DNA of 64,000 bases from Kribbella qitaiheensis (GCF_014217565.1 NZ_CP043661.1:3844001-3908000); one strand, 5' to 3'; positions 9,418 through 17,937 are shown, numbered from the stretch's first letter. Notes: generated from the letters alone by a model not told the origin. A program made the numbers and translations.

Positions 9418-9918
9418 CTATTGCTTTGGTGAGGGTTTCTGGGTCAGGGCGGGCCAAGCGGTGACGGTCAGGCCGTGGGCGTGCAGGTCGGCTACGCCTT
9501 CGGGGGTCAGGCCGTTGATGCCGCAGAGGGCCCAGTTGGCCTGAGCGCCTTCGCAGAGGGTGATGACGTCCTCGATCGGCGGGGTGCGGCCGAGGATCAG
9601 GCCGGTGTCGGCGGTGGGCATCAGGCGACGTACGGACAGGAGGATTTCTGATTGGGAGGAGGTGATCAGGGTGCGGGCGGCGAAGGTGAGGTCCGCGACG
9701 GCGCCTGAGCCATTGGTGGTTCGGTCGACCGTGGCGTCGTGGAGGACGACCAGTTCGCCGTCTGCCGTGACCCGGAGGTCGAGTTCGATCTCGTCGCAGC
9801 CGTCGTCGACCGCGCGGCGGAAGGATCGCAGCGTGTTCTCCGGTTCGGATCCGAGCGCGCCGCGATGGCCGGTGATGAGTAGCAACTGGACCCAGGTGTC
9901 GGAGGGTGGCAACCTCAC
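9418..9918 (-). CDS. Glycerophosphodiester phosphodiesterase-like protein, internally shortened
   Basis: A 166-residue protein where GDPD enzymes normally have 230-260. The N-terminal catalytic block is intact: ITGHRG, PENTLRSF, EIELDLRVTADGELVVLHD with the acidic metal ligands and the general His. After TTNGSGAVADLTF the frame jumps to SSQSEILLSVRRLMPTADTG, a late part of the barrel. About 60-70 residues that should carry IPTLEEVL and the ExK strand are missing, without a frameshift. The GTG start at 9918 overlaps the TGA of the upstream dehydrogenase. The protein is probably inactive, and a functional shortened form cannot be excluded. Confidence 0.7.
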   Translation of the reverse strand: MRLPPSDTWVQLLLITGHRGALGSEPENTLRSFRRAVDDGCDEIELDLRVTADGELVVLHDATVDRTTNGSGAVADLTFAARTLITSSQSEILLSVRRLMPTADTGLILGRTPPIEDVITLCEGAQANWALCGINGLTPEGVADLHAHGLTVTAWPALTQKPSPKQ

Positions 9919-10931
9919 GAGACGAGACCGACCGGATCCCGGCCGGTCAGGTAGGCAGATACTGCCTCGGCGGCGATGGATGCTGCTCGATGTGCGGTCT
10001 GCCGGGTAGCTCCGGCCAGGTGCGGCGTCATCACGACATTGGGGGCCGTCAGCAACCGCGACCCGGCGGGCAGCGGCTCGGAGGGGAACACGTCGAAAGC
10101 GGCCGCGGCCAGCTGGCCCGATTCCAGGGCATCCACGGCCGCGTCGTAGTCGAGCAGACCACCACGAGCAGTGTTCACCAGTACGCCGCCTCTCGGCATC
10201 CTCGCGAGTTGCTCCGCACCGATCAAGCCACAGGTCTCGTCGGTCAGCCTCGCATGCAAGCTCACCACATCCGACTGCCGAAGCAACTCGTCGAGCCCGG
10301 TCACCTCGATCCCGTCCGGCGCGGTGGCGATGAACGGGTCGTTCACCAGCACCCGTGCACCGCACGCGAGCATCACCCGCGCGACCCGGCGCCCGATCGC
10401 GCCGAAGCCGATCAGCCCGACGGTCGCACCGTCCAGCTCACCACCGCACTCCTCGTACGCATACAGATCGCTGCGCCACTCCCCGTCCTCCAGCGTGCGT
10501 TGCAGCCGAGGAAGGTTGCGCAGGGCACCCAACATCAAGGTCACCGCATGCTCGGCCGCCGCGCCAGCATTTCGTCCGGGCGTGGACGACACGATGATCC
10601 CCCGCTTGGTTGCCGCAGGCACGTTCACGTTCACCGGCCCGCCGCGACAGCAGACCAGGAACCGCAGCTCCGGCGCGGACTGCAGGACCCGCTCGGTGAA
10701 CGGCCCCATCTGCGTGACGGCCACCTCGACCCCCGGCAGCGCTTCGATCAACTGATCCTCGGCGTCACTGGCCTCGTCCACCTCGGCCACCCGCCCGTAC
10801 GGCGTCTGCGGCCAGGGCAAGGTGACCTCGCGAAAATCGAACGCGACGTCCGGAAGCTTGCCGAGCTCAGCCGCCAGCAGGTCGTTGCGGACGAAGTGGT
10901 CACCGGCGAGCAGCGTGGGGACGGTTCTCAT
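9915..10931 (-). CDS. D-isomer specific 2-hydroxyacid dehydrogenase
   Basis: A 338-residue NAD(P)-dependent dehydrogenase interconverting a 2-hydroxy acid and a 2-keto acid. The nucleotide-binding motif GLIGFGAIGRR lies near residue 172, the active-site Arg sits in NTARGGLLD, and the catalytic His is in MTPHLAG near residue 298. SDVVSLHARLTDET is the typical family strand. AGGAG precedes the ATG at 10931. It is third from the end of a leftward carbohydrate operon, immediately after an FGGY kinase, and its stop overlaps the GDPD start. The position suggests a role with the sugar acids or phosphates of that pathway. Confidence 0.9.
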   Translation of the reverse strand: MRTVPTLLAGDHFVRNDLLAAELGKLPDVAFDFREVTLPWPQTPYGRVAEVDEASDAEDQLIEALPGVEVAVTQMGPFTERVLQSAPELRFLVCCRGGPVNVNVPAATKRGIIVSSTPGRNAGAAAEHAVTLMLGALRNLPRLQRTLEDGEWRSDLYAYEECGGELDGATVGLIGFGAIGRRVARVMLACGARVLVNDPFIATAPDGIEVTGLDELLRQSDVVSLHARLTDETCGLIGAEQLARMPRGGVLVNTARGGLLDYDAAVDALESGQLAAAAFDVFPSEPLPAGSRLLTAPNVVMTPHLAGATRQTAHRAASIAAEAVSAYLTGRDPVGLVS

Positions 10932-10960
10932 CAGGCTCCTGGTTCTCAGCTTGTTCTCTG

Positions 10961-12403
10961 TCAGCGGGGCGCCGGGTCGGCCCAGCGCGGCCGGGCGAAC
11001 TCGATCCGGCGCAGGTAGTGGGCGTATCCCTCGTCGTAGAAGGCGGCCCGCCCGGGATCGGGATCGAGCTGCCGCGTCTCCGCGATCCACTCGGATCCGG
11101 TGCCGTCCGGCGAAGCAGCGCGGCGCGCACTGATGACGGCACCTCGCGCTGCGACCTGGGATGCGTCGGTCGTGTGTAGCGGACTGTTGAGTACATCGGC
11201 GAGGATCTGGGTCCATTCGGTACTCCGTGCGCCGCCGCCGCAGACCGTCACGCGCCCCGTCCACCCGGCCGCTTCCAGGCAATGCCGAGCCGCATAGGCG
11301 ATCCCTTCGCAGGTCGCGCGCACGAGATCCGCCTGCGTGGTGGACAGGTCGATCCCGTCGAAGGTCCCCCGCGCTCCGGTATCCACGAAGGGCGCACGCT
11401 CGCCCGCCTCCGACAAGTACGGCAGGACGGTCACGCCACGAGCCCCGGCCGGGCTTTCGGCCAGCAGACCGGCCAACTCGGTGGTCCCAAGGCCCACGAG
11501 TGCGAGCACCCGATCGAGCGCCGCCGTACCGACCATCGCCGGCATCGCCCGCAACCACGTCCCCGGCGTCCAGGTCCCCAGGAACAACCCAGCAGGCTCC
11601 CCGTCCATCGGCAACTCCTGCGTCACCACCTGACACGCAAGCGTCGTACCGACTGTCAGCAGAGCGTCGCCGGCCTCAATCACTCCGGCCCCGGTCGCGG
11701 CCGCAGGCAGATCATAGGGACCGGAGGAAACCCTTACTCCTAAGGCCAAACCAGCACTCGGGTCCGTGAGCTCACCAACCGGACCGGGTTCGACCGGAGC
11801 AAGCAGATGCCCCCACTCCTCCAGACCGCAAGCAGCCAAGGCGTCAGCGTCGTACTGGCCGGTCCGCGGATCCAGAAATGGCGCAGACGCATCAGAGACA
11901 TCGGTCGCACGAACCCCAGTGAGCCGCTGCATCACCACGTCCTTGCAGTACGCCGCTGTGTGGGCGCGGGCAAGAACGTCAGGCTCCTCTGCCAGTACTG
12001 CGGCCAGCAGCGGGCCGGAAGCGCCCGGGAACATCCGGTTCCCAGATCTCCGGAACACCCGATCCGCAACACCTTCACCGGTCCAGCGCGTCAGGATCGG
12101 ACTACTGCGCGCATCCAGCCAAGAGATCGCGGGCCGGACCGGACGGCCATCGGAATCCACCAGCCAAAGGCCGTCGCCCTGCGCGGTGAGCGCCAGCACG
12201 CCGGGCCGATCGCCGACCGTCGCCGCCAGCTCCCCGACGACTTCATTGACCGAGGCAACGATCTCGTCGGTGTCGTGCTCGAACCGGCCGCCACCCGGCC
12301 GGACCAGCCGGGTCGGCCGGGACGCCTCGGCGAACTGCCGTCCCTCGTCGTCGAAGGCGACGGCCTTGGTGACCGTCGTCCCGACATCGACACCGATGTC
12401 CAT
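10961..12403 (-). CDS. FGGY-family carbohydrate kinase
   Basis: A 480-residue sugar kinase transferring phosphate from ATP to a polyol or ketose. The N-terminal phosphate loop reads IGVDVGTTVTKAVAFD, the substrate-side Asp sits in ISWLDARSS, and the C-terminal ATP-binding block is VTVCGGGARSTEWTQILADVL. The ATG at 12403 is preceded by GGAGG. The 75-base gap to the DeoR gene and 29 bases to the dehydrogenase fit one operon. It is only distantly related to the second FGGY kinase of the same operon (13891-15324), so two different phosphorylations seem likely. The substrate is unknown; xylulose, ribulose and erythritol kinases belong here. Confidence 0.9.
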   Translation of the reverse strand: MDIGVDVGTTVTKAVAFDDEGRQFAEASRPTRLVRPGGGRFEHDTDEIVASVNEVVGELAATVGDRPGVLALTAQGDGLWLVDSDGRPVRPAISWLDARSSPILTRWTGEGVADRVFRRSGNRMFPGASGPLLAAVLAEEPDVLARAHTAAYCKDVVMQRLTGVRATDVSDASAPFLDPRTGQYDADALAACGLEEWGHLLAPVEPGPVGELTDPSAGLALGVRVSSGPYDLPAAATGAGVIEAGDALLTVGTTLACQVVTQELPMDGEPAGLFLGTWTPGTWLRAMPAMVGTAALDRVLALVGLGTTELAGLLAESPAGARGVTVLPYLSEAGERAPFVDTGARGTFDGIDLSTTQADLVRATCEGIAYAARHCLEAAGWTGRVTVCGGGARSTEWTQILADVLNSPLHTTDASQVAARGAVISARRAASPDGTGSEWIAETRQLDPDPGRAAFYDEGYAHYLRRIEFARPRWADPAPR

Positions 12404-12479
12404 GCTGCCTCCCTGGTGCAACGGAACCTTCGTACGAGAGCGGGCTGCCGACCGAGTACGGCGTACGGGGCCACGGCGC

Positions 12480-13280
12480 CTAGAGCGGTGCGACCTCGAC
12501 CGTGGCGCCATGGTCGCGGAGGGCCTCCACCAGGTCGGCAGGGGTCTTCTCGTCGACCACCACGAGATCGAAATCGGTCAACGGGGCAAGTCGGTGCAGG
12601 GCGGTGCGCTGCAGCTTGCCATGATCGACGAGCAGCACCTTGGTCCGCGCGGACCGCAGCATCGCCTGCTTGACCAGGACGATCTCCTGCTCCTGATGGA
12701 ACGCGTGCGTCGCCGACACCGCCGAAACGCTGCAGAACAAGAGGTCCGAGTGCAGCGCCTCGACCGCCTGCGCACACGGCAGTCCGCCGAACGAGTCGTG
12801 CGACGGCGAGTAGATCCCCCCGAGCGCGAGCAGCGTGACATCGCGAAGCTGGCTCAGCTTGCCGATCGCGGGCAGGAAGTTCGTCGCGACCGTCAGCGGT
12901 GTGATGTCCTCGAACAGGTCGATCAGCGCCAGCGCACTGGTCGAGTCGTCCAGCATCACCGACATGCCGGGCTCGATCATGGCGCGGGCATGCCGGGCGA
13001 GCGCGGACTTCTCCGCCTGCGCGGTGTTCAGCCGGTACGCGACGTTGCTCTCGAACACGCTGGTCGGCTGAGCCGTCACGCCGCCGCGATACTTCCGGAC
13101 GATGCCTTGCCGTTCCAGTTCGTCCAGGTCGCGATGCACGGTCATCACGCTGACGCCGAACGCCTCGACCAGATCGTTCGCCGAGACGGAGCCATGCTTC
13201 ACGACGTACGCCGCGATCTCGGCCTGACGCCGGGCCGGCCGGCTCAGCTCCGGGGAGTCACCATCGAGCTCGGAAGTCAT
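12480..13280 (-). CDS. DeoR/GlpR family transcriptional regulator
   Basis: A 266-residue repressor. The N-terminal winged helix carries the family signature VSVMTVHRDLDELERQGIVRKYRGG (quoted here in parts: VSVMTVHRDL, then LERQGIVRKYRGG). The C-terminal DeoR sensor domain (about 80-255), which binds phosphorylated sugars, includes MLDDSTSAL and VATNF. The ATG at 13280 overlaps the TGA of the histidine phosphatase gene. Being inside the operon, it probably autoregulates through the palindrome at 15353-15379, and the effector is likely the phosphosugar made by one of the FGGY kinases. Confidence 0.9.
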   Translation of the reverse strand: MTSELDGDSPELSRPARRQAEIAAYVVKHGSVSANDLVEAFGVSVMTVHRDLDELERQGIVRKYRGGVTAQPTSVFESNVAYRLNTAQAEKSALARHARAMIEPGMSVMLDDSTSALALIDLFEDITPLTVATNFLPAIGKLSQLRDVTLLALGGIYSPSHDSFGGLPCAQAVEALHSDLLFCSVSAVSATHAFHQEQEIVLVKQAMLRSARTKVLLVDHGKLQRTALHRLAPLTDFDLVVVDEKTPADLVEALRDHGATVEVAPL

Positions 13281-13894
13281 GCCAGCTTCTCCATTCGCAC
13301 TGCCGGGACGTTGTACGCCTCGAGGCCAACTGTGTCGGGTTGCCAGCGGAAGCGCACCAACGCAGCCGGCCCGAGCGCTGGCAGCAGTCTGCGGTAGTCC
13401 CGCAACTCCAGCCCAAGCACCCTGCAGGTGAGCAGCCGGATCAACGTGTTGTGGGCGACCACGAGCACCTTCTGACCGGCATGCTCCTTCCCGATCTGCT
13501 GGAAGGCGTCGTACACCCGGTCTGCCGCCGCGGCCGGATCCTCGCCACCCGGGAAGTGCCAGCCGACCGGGTCGAGCTCGAACGCCTTCGCCACGGCATC
13601 GGGGAGCTCGCTGAGCATCCGCCCCTCCGCAGTACCGAAGTCCACTTCGCGGAGGCGCGCGTCCACGACGGGCTGGAGCCAAAGGGCCTCGGCGGTCGGG
13701 GCAGCGGTCTGCCGGGCGCGCAACATCGGCGAGGACCAGAGGGCATCGGGGGCGAAGTCCTGCGCCCAGTCCCGGAGCTGGTCTGCCTGTAGCAGGCCGA
13801 CCTCGTCGATCGGCAGGTCCGTGGAACCCGTGTACCGGTTGCCGTGATGCCACTCGGTCCGGCCGTGTCGAGCCAGTACGACGATGGTCTTCAT
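13277..13894 (-). CDS. Histidine phosphatase (phosphoglycerate mutase-like) family protein
   Basis: A 205-residue protein with the family phosphohistidine motif VLARHGRTEW at residues 6-15, the second catalytic His in VVAHNTLIR near residue 155, and the acid residue in REVDFGTAEG. Such proteins dephosphorylate small phosphosugars or alpha-ribazole phosphate. Its ATG overlaps the FGGY kinase stop and its stop overlaps the DeoR start, so all three are translationally coupled. A phosphatase locked between two sugar kinases and their regulator suggests it removes a phosphorylated intermediate or balances the pool (inference). Confidence 0.88.
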   Translation of the reverse strand: MKTIVVLARHGRTEWHHGNRYTGSTDLPIDEVGLLQADQLRDWAQDFAPDALWSSPMLRARQTAAPTAEALWLQPVVDARLREVDFGTAEGRMLSELPDAVAKAFELDPVGWHFPGGEDPAAAADRVYDAFQQIGKEHAGQKVLVVAHNTLIRLLTCRVLGLELRDYRRLLPALGPAALVRFRWQPDTVGLEAYNVPAVRMEKLA

Positions 13895-15324
13895 CCCAGA
13901 TACCCCCGGCGGTCCAGCTCGGCGACGAACTCGCCGCACAGGTGCTCGAGTCGCCCCTGCGGGTGTGGCTCCAGCACGTTCGCGACCTTCACCATCCGGG
14001 CAGCGGTCTCCGTCACCGATCCACCCTCCGACGCCGCGAGGATCGCCATCCCGTACGCCGGGTCGGGCGTGGCCGGGAGCTCCACCGGTACGCCGAGGAC
14101 GTCGGCGCGGAGCTGGTTCCAGTAGCCACTCCGTACTGCGCCGCCCGTGAGCGAGACGGATCCGACTGGCTCGGCGCCGAGCGTCACCAGGTGCTCGAAG
14201 GCAAGTCGCTCGATGAAGGCGACACCCTGCAGCACCCCGGCGTACCGATGCAGGTCGTCGGGGAGGTCGCCGAGCTCGAAGCTGGTGGCGTCCGGTGCGA
14301 CGAACGGGAACCGCTCGCCGCGCTTGGTGATCGGGTAGATCGCGGCATCGATCGGGCCGAGTTCGCGCGCCTGCCGGTCGAAGGCGTCGAGGTCGGCGCC
14401 GGGAAGCATCGCGGTGAGCGCGCCGGCGCCGGTGTTCGAGGCGCCGCCGGGGAGCCAGCCGCCGTCCGGGTGGCGGTGCGAATAGACCGCGCCGGTCGGA
14501 TCGTCGAGCAGGTCCCGGCTGACGCCCTTGAGGACGAGCGTGGTGCCGAGAACGGAGTTCCAGGAACCTGGGGCGAGTGCGCCCGCGGCGATCTGGGCGG
14601 CACAGCCGTCGGTCATCCCGGCGTACACCGGAGTTCCTTCGGGAACCCCGGTGAGCTGGGCTTTTGCCGCCGAGACCAGGCCGAGCCGGGCGCCGGGCAG
14701 GACTACGTCGGGGAAGGATTCGCGGGCCAGGCCGAGGCGGTCGAAGGCGTCGTACGGCCAAGTGCCGGCGACCAGGTCGTAGCCGGTCTTGAGCGCGTGG
14801 CTGGTGTCGGTCGCGACGGGGTGGCCGGTGAGCTGGGCGGCGACAGCGTCGGCGCTGTGGGCGATCCGCCAACCGGCACGCTGATTGCCGTTGTGAGCGA
14901 GCTGCGAACCGGCAGCCTGATGGGCGGCGAGCCAGAGGATTTTGGGGAGCGCCCAGGTGGGCTGCATCGCCGTCGACCAGCGAGCTGGATCGGCGGCGAC
15001 GATGCGTGGGAGCTCCGCGGCGGCCCGGGCATCGTCGTACATGAGGGCCGGGGTGAGCGGGTGGCCAGTGCCGTCGGTGAGCAGAACGGTGCCGGAGGTC
15101 GAGCAGATCGCGATGCCATCGACGGACGGATCCGCGACCTCGCTCAGGGTGGCGTCGACGGCTGCGAACCAGTCGAGCGGGTCCTGCTCATGCCGCTCGG
15201 CATCGGGGTGGGAGCTGGTCAGCGGGCGGGCGGCTCGGCCGAGCACGGCCCCGGACGCGGCGACTCGGACCGCTCGCACGCTCTGGGTGCCGAGGTCGAC
15301 GCCGATCCAGGACGCTTCCCCCAC
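13891..15324 (-). CDS. FGGY-family carbohydrate kinase, first gene of the operon
   Basis: A 477-residue sugar kinase. The N-terminal P-loop reads WIGVDLGTQSVRAV, the catalytic Asp region is PALMYDDARA, AGMTDGCAAQIAAG is a central FGGY block, and the C-terminal SLTGGAVRSGYWNQLRADVL binds ATP. The GTG start at 15324 has a perfect AGGAGG seven bases upstream. It is first of at least six leftward genes (kinase, phosphatase, DeoR, kinase, 2-hydroxyacid dehydrogenase, GDPD-like). An inverted repeat 28 bases upstream is the obvious control site. The substrate cannot be read from sequence. Confidence 0.9.
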   Translation of the reverse strand: MGEASWIGVDLGTQSVRAVRVAASGAVLGRAARPLTSSHPDAERHEQDPLDWFAAVDATLSEVADPSVDGIAICSTSGTVLLTDGTGHPLTPALMYDDARAAAELPRIVAADPARWSTAMQPTWALPKILWLAAHQAAGSQLAHNGNQRAGWRIAHSADAVAAQLTGHPVATDTSHALKTGYDLVAGTWPYDAFDRLGLARESFPDVVLPGARLGLVSAAKAQLTGVPEGTPVYAGMTDGCAAQIAAGALAPGSWNSVLGTTLVLKGVSRDLLDDPTGAVYSHRHPDGGWLPGGASNTGAGALTAMLPGADLDAFDRQARELGPIDAAIYPITKRGERFPFVAPDATSFELGDLPDDLHRYAGVLQGVAFIERLAFEHLVTLGAEPVGSVSLTGGAVRSGYWNQLRADVLGVPVELPATPDPAYGMAILAASEGGSVTETAARMVKVANVLEPHPQGRLEHLCGEFVAELDRRGYLG

Positions 15325-15352
15325 GCTTCCGCCTCCTGTTGTCCCACCCGAA

Positions 15353-15379
15353 ATGTTATGTCGATTGGTAACATAACAT
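15353..15379. promoter_or_regulatory. Operator candidate of the FGGY/DeoR operon
   Basis: Perfect 8-base arms ATGTTATG (15353-15360) and CATAACAT (15372-15379) are separated by 11 bases, about one and a half turns centre to centre. A further ATAACA half-site lies at 15389-15394, 16 bases after the previous one. A/T-rich repeats of this kind stand out in this GC-rich DNA and are typical of DeoR-family operators. Binding by the operon's own DeoR protein is inferred. Confidence 0.65.
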
Positions 15380-15445
15380 CAGAGCGCGATAACAAGACCT
15401 CTGGGCGGCGGAAACCACCTAAGACTTCCGCCGGTCCGGGGTGGA

Positions 15446-15680
15446 TCAGGAGTGCATCAGCAACAGCGAGCGGTCGGCGGTGGCGAGCTGGAGGCGGCCG
15501 GCGTCGACCGCGCCGTACGCACCGATCGGGCCGCTGGCGCGACGGGCCGTGCCGGTTGAGCCAGAAGCCCCAGCCGGCCGGCGCGTCCGGCCACTCGGGA
15601 TTCGGCTCCCAGCCGTGCGGCGGACGCCAGCTGTCACTCGGAGGCTCAGGCCAGCTGGGTGGTGGATTGAATCGATGCAC
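15446..15680 (-). CDS. Small Pro/Trp-rich protein with one apparent frameshift
   Basis: Starting at 15680, MHRFNPPPSWPEPPSDSW and HGWEPNPEWPDAPAGW match the Pro-Trp repeat module (PPxGW) common at the N-terminus of actinobacterial membrane proteins. The frame then shifts. If one base of the GGG at 15544-15546 is removed, it continues as GPIGAYGAVDAGRLQLATAD to a TGA at 15446, giving a coherent 77-residue protein. The break lies in a GGGCC site like seven others in the window, so a sequencing error is the simplest explanation. Function unknown. Confidence 0.45.
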
Positions 15681-15915
15681 GGGCGGCCCTTCCGGATCCC
15701 CCAGAGGACCCGATGATCGGAAGTGTCTGACAGATCAACGATCACTGCGACCGAACGTCACGGCTAAATCTCGGTAAAGAATATTGCCCGATACCCCTGT
15801 CTGACCAGATCAGCAGGTAGTGACGATTCGCGACTCTCCGCAACCATCGCCACTGGCATCGAGCTCGCCACGCCCTCGATTGAGCCACGTCGGCGGCCGA
15901 CGTAATCTCGGACGC

Positions 15916-16605
15916 ATGGTGGTCCACGTCGTTCAGACGCGAAGCTGGCGTCTCGTTCGCGCCGCCGGGGCCATGACGGCGTTCGCGCTCCCCGTCGTAC
16001 TGCTCGGGTTCGCGGTGCGGCAACGGTTCGATCCCTTGATCAATGCCGACGAGGCAGCGATCAGGTCGGCCACCCGCTTCAGCATCAGCCATGGCCTGGT
16101 GCCGACGCTGACCGTGATCCAGGTCGTCAGTCAGCCTGTCTTCGTCTACCTGGTGGCCACCGTCGTCGTGGTCTGGGTCTGGAAGGCGAAGAAGCTCAAG
16201 GGACGGGCACTGTGGGCCTTCGTCACGATGGTGCTCGGCTGGGGGATCGGGAGCGCCTCGAAGCTCGTCGCCCAGCGCGCCCGGCCGGTCGTCGACCAGG
16301 CGGTGCCGCACGCCCAGGGCTATTCGTTTCCCTCCGGCCATGCCCTGAACATCACCCTGGCGGCCGGCGTGATGATCTTCCTGCTGTGGCCGCTGCTCTC
16401 ACCCACCCGCCGTCGGATCGCTGTCACGCTCGCCGTTGTCGTGGTTGTCGTCGTCGGCCTGGACCGGATTTTCATCGGAGCACATTTCCCGTCCGACGTC
16501 GTCGGCGGGCACGTACTCGGTCTAGGCATTATGTTCGCTTCATGGATCGGATTCATCGGCAAGACGGCAGCGACCTCCTCACCCGGGCCGTCGCACCCTG
16601 CATAG
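15916..16605 (+). CDS. PAP2 family membrane phosphatase (first of a tandem pair)
   Basis: A 229-residue integral membrane protein with the three phosphatidic-acid-phosphatase motifs in order: KLVAQRARP (motif 1), SFPSGHA (motif 2) and DRIFIGAHFPSDVVGGH (motif 3), with the catalytic His residues present. About five to six transmembrane segments surround them. Family members dephosphorylate undecaprenyl pyrophosphate or phosphatidic acid at the outer membrane face. The ATG at 15916 was preferred over a GTG at 15820 because upstream residues look non-coding, though the ribosome site is weak. Its end overlaps the next gene by 64 bases. Confidence 0.85.
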   Translation: MVVHVVQTRSWRLVRAAGAMTAFALPVVLLGFAVRQRFDPLINADEAAIRSATRFSISHGLVPTLTVIQVVSQPVFVYLVATVVVVWVWKAKKLKGRALWAFVTMVLGWGIGSASKLVAQRARPVVDQAVPHAQGYSFPSGHALNITLAAGVMIFLLWPLLSPTRRRIAVTLAVVVVVVVGLDRIFIGAHFPSDVVGGHVLGLGIMFASWIGFIGKTAATSSPGPSHPA

Positions 16606-17216
16606 CCCTCGGCGGCCTCATCACCGGCATCGGTCTCATCCTGCGTGGACCGCTCGACGGGTTCTCCCGCTCCGAGCAGACGGTCAACAGGGACCTGGTC
16701 GGCGACCGGACCGCCACCTGGAACTCCATCACGTACGCGTGGTCGGAGCTCGGCAACACGGTGGCCGTCATCGGCATCTGCGTGATCGTCGCGGCAGTGC
16801 TGCTGTGGCGAACCCGCGACTGGCGCCTGGCCGCCGTCCCGCCGCTGGCGATCGCCATGCAGGGTCTCATCTTCCTGATCGCAGCCAAGGTGGTGGACCG
16901 TGACCGGCCGGCCGTCCCCAGACTCGACAAGTCGCCGCCGACCGCGAGCTTTCCCAGTGGGCACGTCGGCGCCTCGACGGGCCTGTACCTCGCCTTTGTG
17001 CTGATAGCGCTCGGCATCACCCGTGCGTGGCTGCGATGGACGACGATCGTCATCTGCCTGGCCATGCCGTTACTGGTGGCGTTCTCACGCCTGTACCGCG
17101 GGATGCACAGCGTCACGGACGTCAGCGCGGGAATGCTCAACGGCGCCGTCTGCGCCCTGATCGCCTACGGCTGGTATCGCCACCGCCAACGAGATCGCAG
17201 CCCGGCAAGGCGCTGA
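16542..17216 (+). CDS. PAP2 family membrane phosphatase (second of a tandem pair)
   Basis: A 224-residue PAP2 protein, diverged from its neighbour. Motif 1 is KVVDRDRPAVPRLD, motif 2 is SFPSGHVGAS, and motif 3 is FSRLYRGMHSVTDVSAG, so all catalytic residues are kept. Several hydrophobic helices are visible (LGGLITGIGLIL, VAVIGICVIVAAVLLW, IAMQGLIFLIAA). The start MDRIHRQDG at 16542 lies inside the previous gene in another frame. A later start would shorten the first helix. The pair probably arose by an old duplication and acts in lipid-carrier or lipid phosphate turnover. Confidence 0.82.
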   Translation: MDRIHRQDGSDLLTRAVAPCIALGGLITGIGLILRGPLDGFSRSEQTVNRDLVGDRTATWNSITYAWSELGNTVAVIGICVIVAAVLLWRTRDWRLAAVPPLAIAMQGLIFLIAAKVVDRDRPAVPRLDKSPPTASFPSGHVGASTGLYLAFVLIALGITRAWLRWTTIVICLAMPLLVAFSRLYRGMHSVTDVSAGMLNGAVCALIAYGWYRHRQRDRSPARR

Positions 17217-17289
17217 CCGTCTGGGCCTCTTGACATCGGTCTGCGGCGGGCAGACCTTGAAGGCAGTCGATCGGCGTCGTGGGGGGACC

Positions 17290-17666
17290 ATGGATACTGA
17301 TCTGGGCACGCTCGTGCCACGCACACCATCCAGGCTGGGCGACGTCCCGGACCCGAGGCGGTCACGCCCTGGCTCGAAGAACTGTCGGTTCCGTTGAGCG
17401 AAGCCTGGGCCGTGGTGCTGACGGGCGAGCGACTCAGGCTGCGGCTGAACGGGGTCGCGGCACACCGGATCGCCTTGCAACGAGTGACGTTGCGGAGTAA
17501 CACGGAGCTGCTGATCATGGTGGCGGACAGCGCCCGTGAGTTCGAGTCGACCGGAGTCAGCCGGCGGCTGGATCCCGACCTGACCGCGCCCCGCATCGCT
17601 GCCCTGACTCAGGTAATAATTGCCCTGGACAACAAATTCCTGGACGCCAATCCGATCTGGCGCTAG
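17290..17666 (+). pseudogene. Small hypothetical gene with an apparent one-base deletion
   Basis: An ATG at 17290 behind a GGGGGG ribosome site opens MDTDLGTLVPRTPSRLGD, but the frame soon stops. About 20 codons on, another frame continues as EAVTPWLEELSVPLSEAW and stays coding-like to the TAG at 17666 (ending LDNKFLDANPIWR). Adding one base in the stretch 17349-17356 joins the two into 125 residues. The protein looks soluble and helical and matches no family I know. A real mutation or a sequencing error are both possible. Confidence 0.4.
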
Positions 17667-17679
17667 CGGCCACACGCCA

Positions 17680-17937
17680 CTAGGCCGCCTGGGAGGTCGC
17701 CCCGCTCAGCCGGATGGGCAGGACGCCTGCCGCCATCGACTGGTCGTACCCGGCCAGCTGGGCGCACGCGGCGGTGAGGGCCTCCGACTGGGTGCGGCAG
17801 CCGTCGACGTACCAGTAGGGGTCGTCCGGCTGACGGTCGTCGGCTTCGTCGATGTCGGCGTACCAGCACTCGATGCCCTGGCGGCAGTAGTGCACCACGC
17901 GAACCTTGAGCTTCATGCCGGATACGACGTTCCTCAT
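17680..17937 (-). CDS. Small hypothetical protein
   Basis: An 85-residue frame starting MRNVVSGMKLKVRVVHYC, or 78 residues from the inner ATG at 17916. The body contains three Cys and many aromatic and acidic residues (YCRQGIECWYADIDEADD, then DPYWYVDGCRTQSEAL), a soluble and possibly metal-binding small protein. It is convergent with the preceding gene (14-base gap) and divergent from GH43. No family recognised. Confidence 0.45.
   Translation of the reverse strand: MRNVVSGMKLKVRVVHYCRQGIECWYADIDEADDRQPDDPYWYVDGCRTQSEALTAACAQLAGYDQSMAAGVLPIRLSGATSQAA

Noticed and set aside
15681..15915. Possible further gene between the Pro/Trp-rich protein and the first PAP2 gene
   Set aside because: No open frame longer than a few dozen codons with any family resemblance; treated as intergenic.
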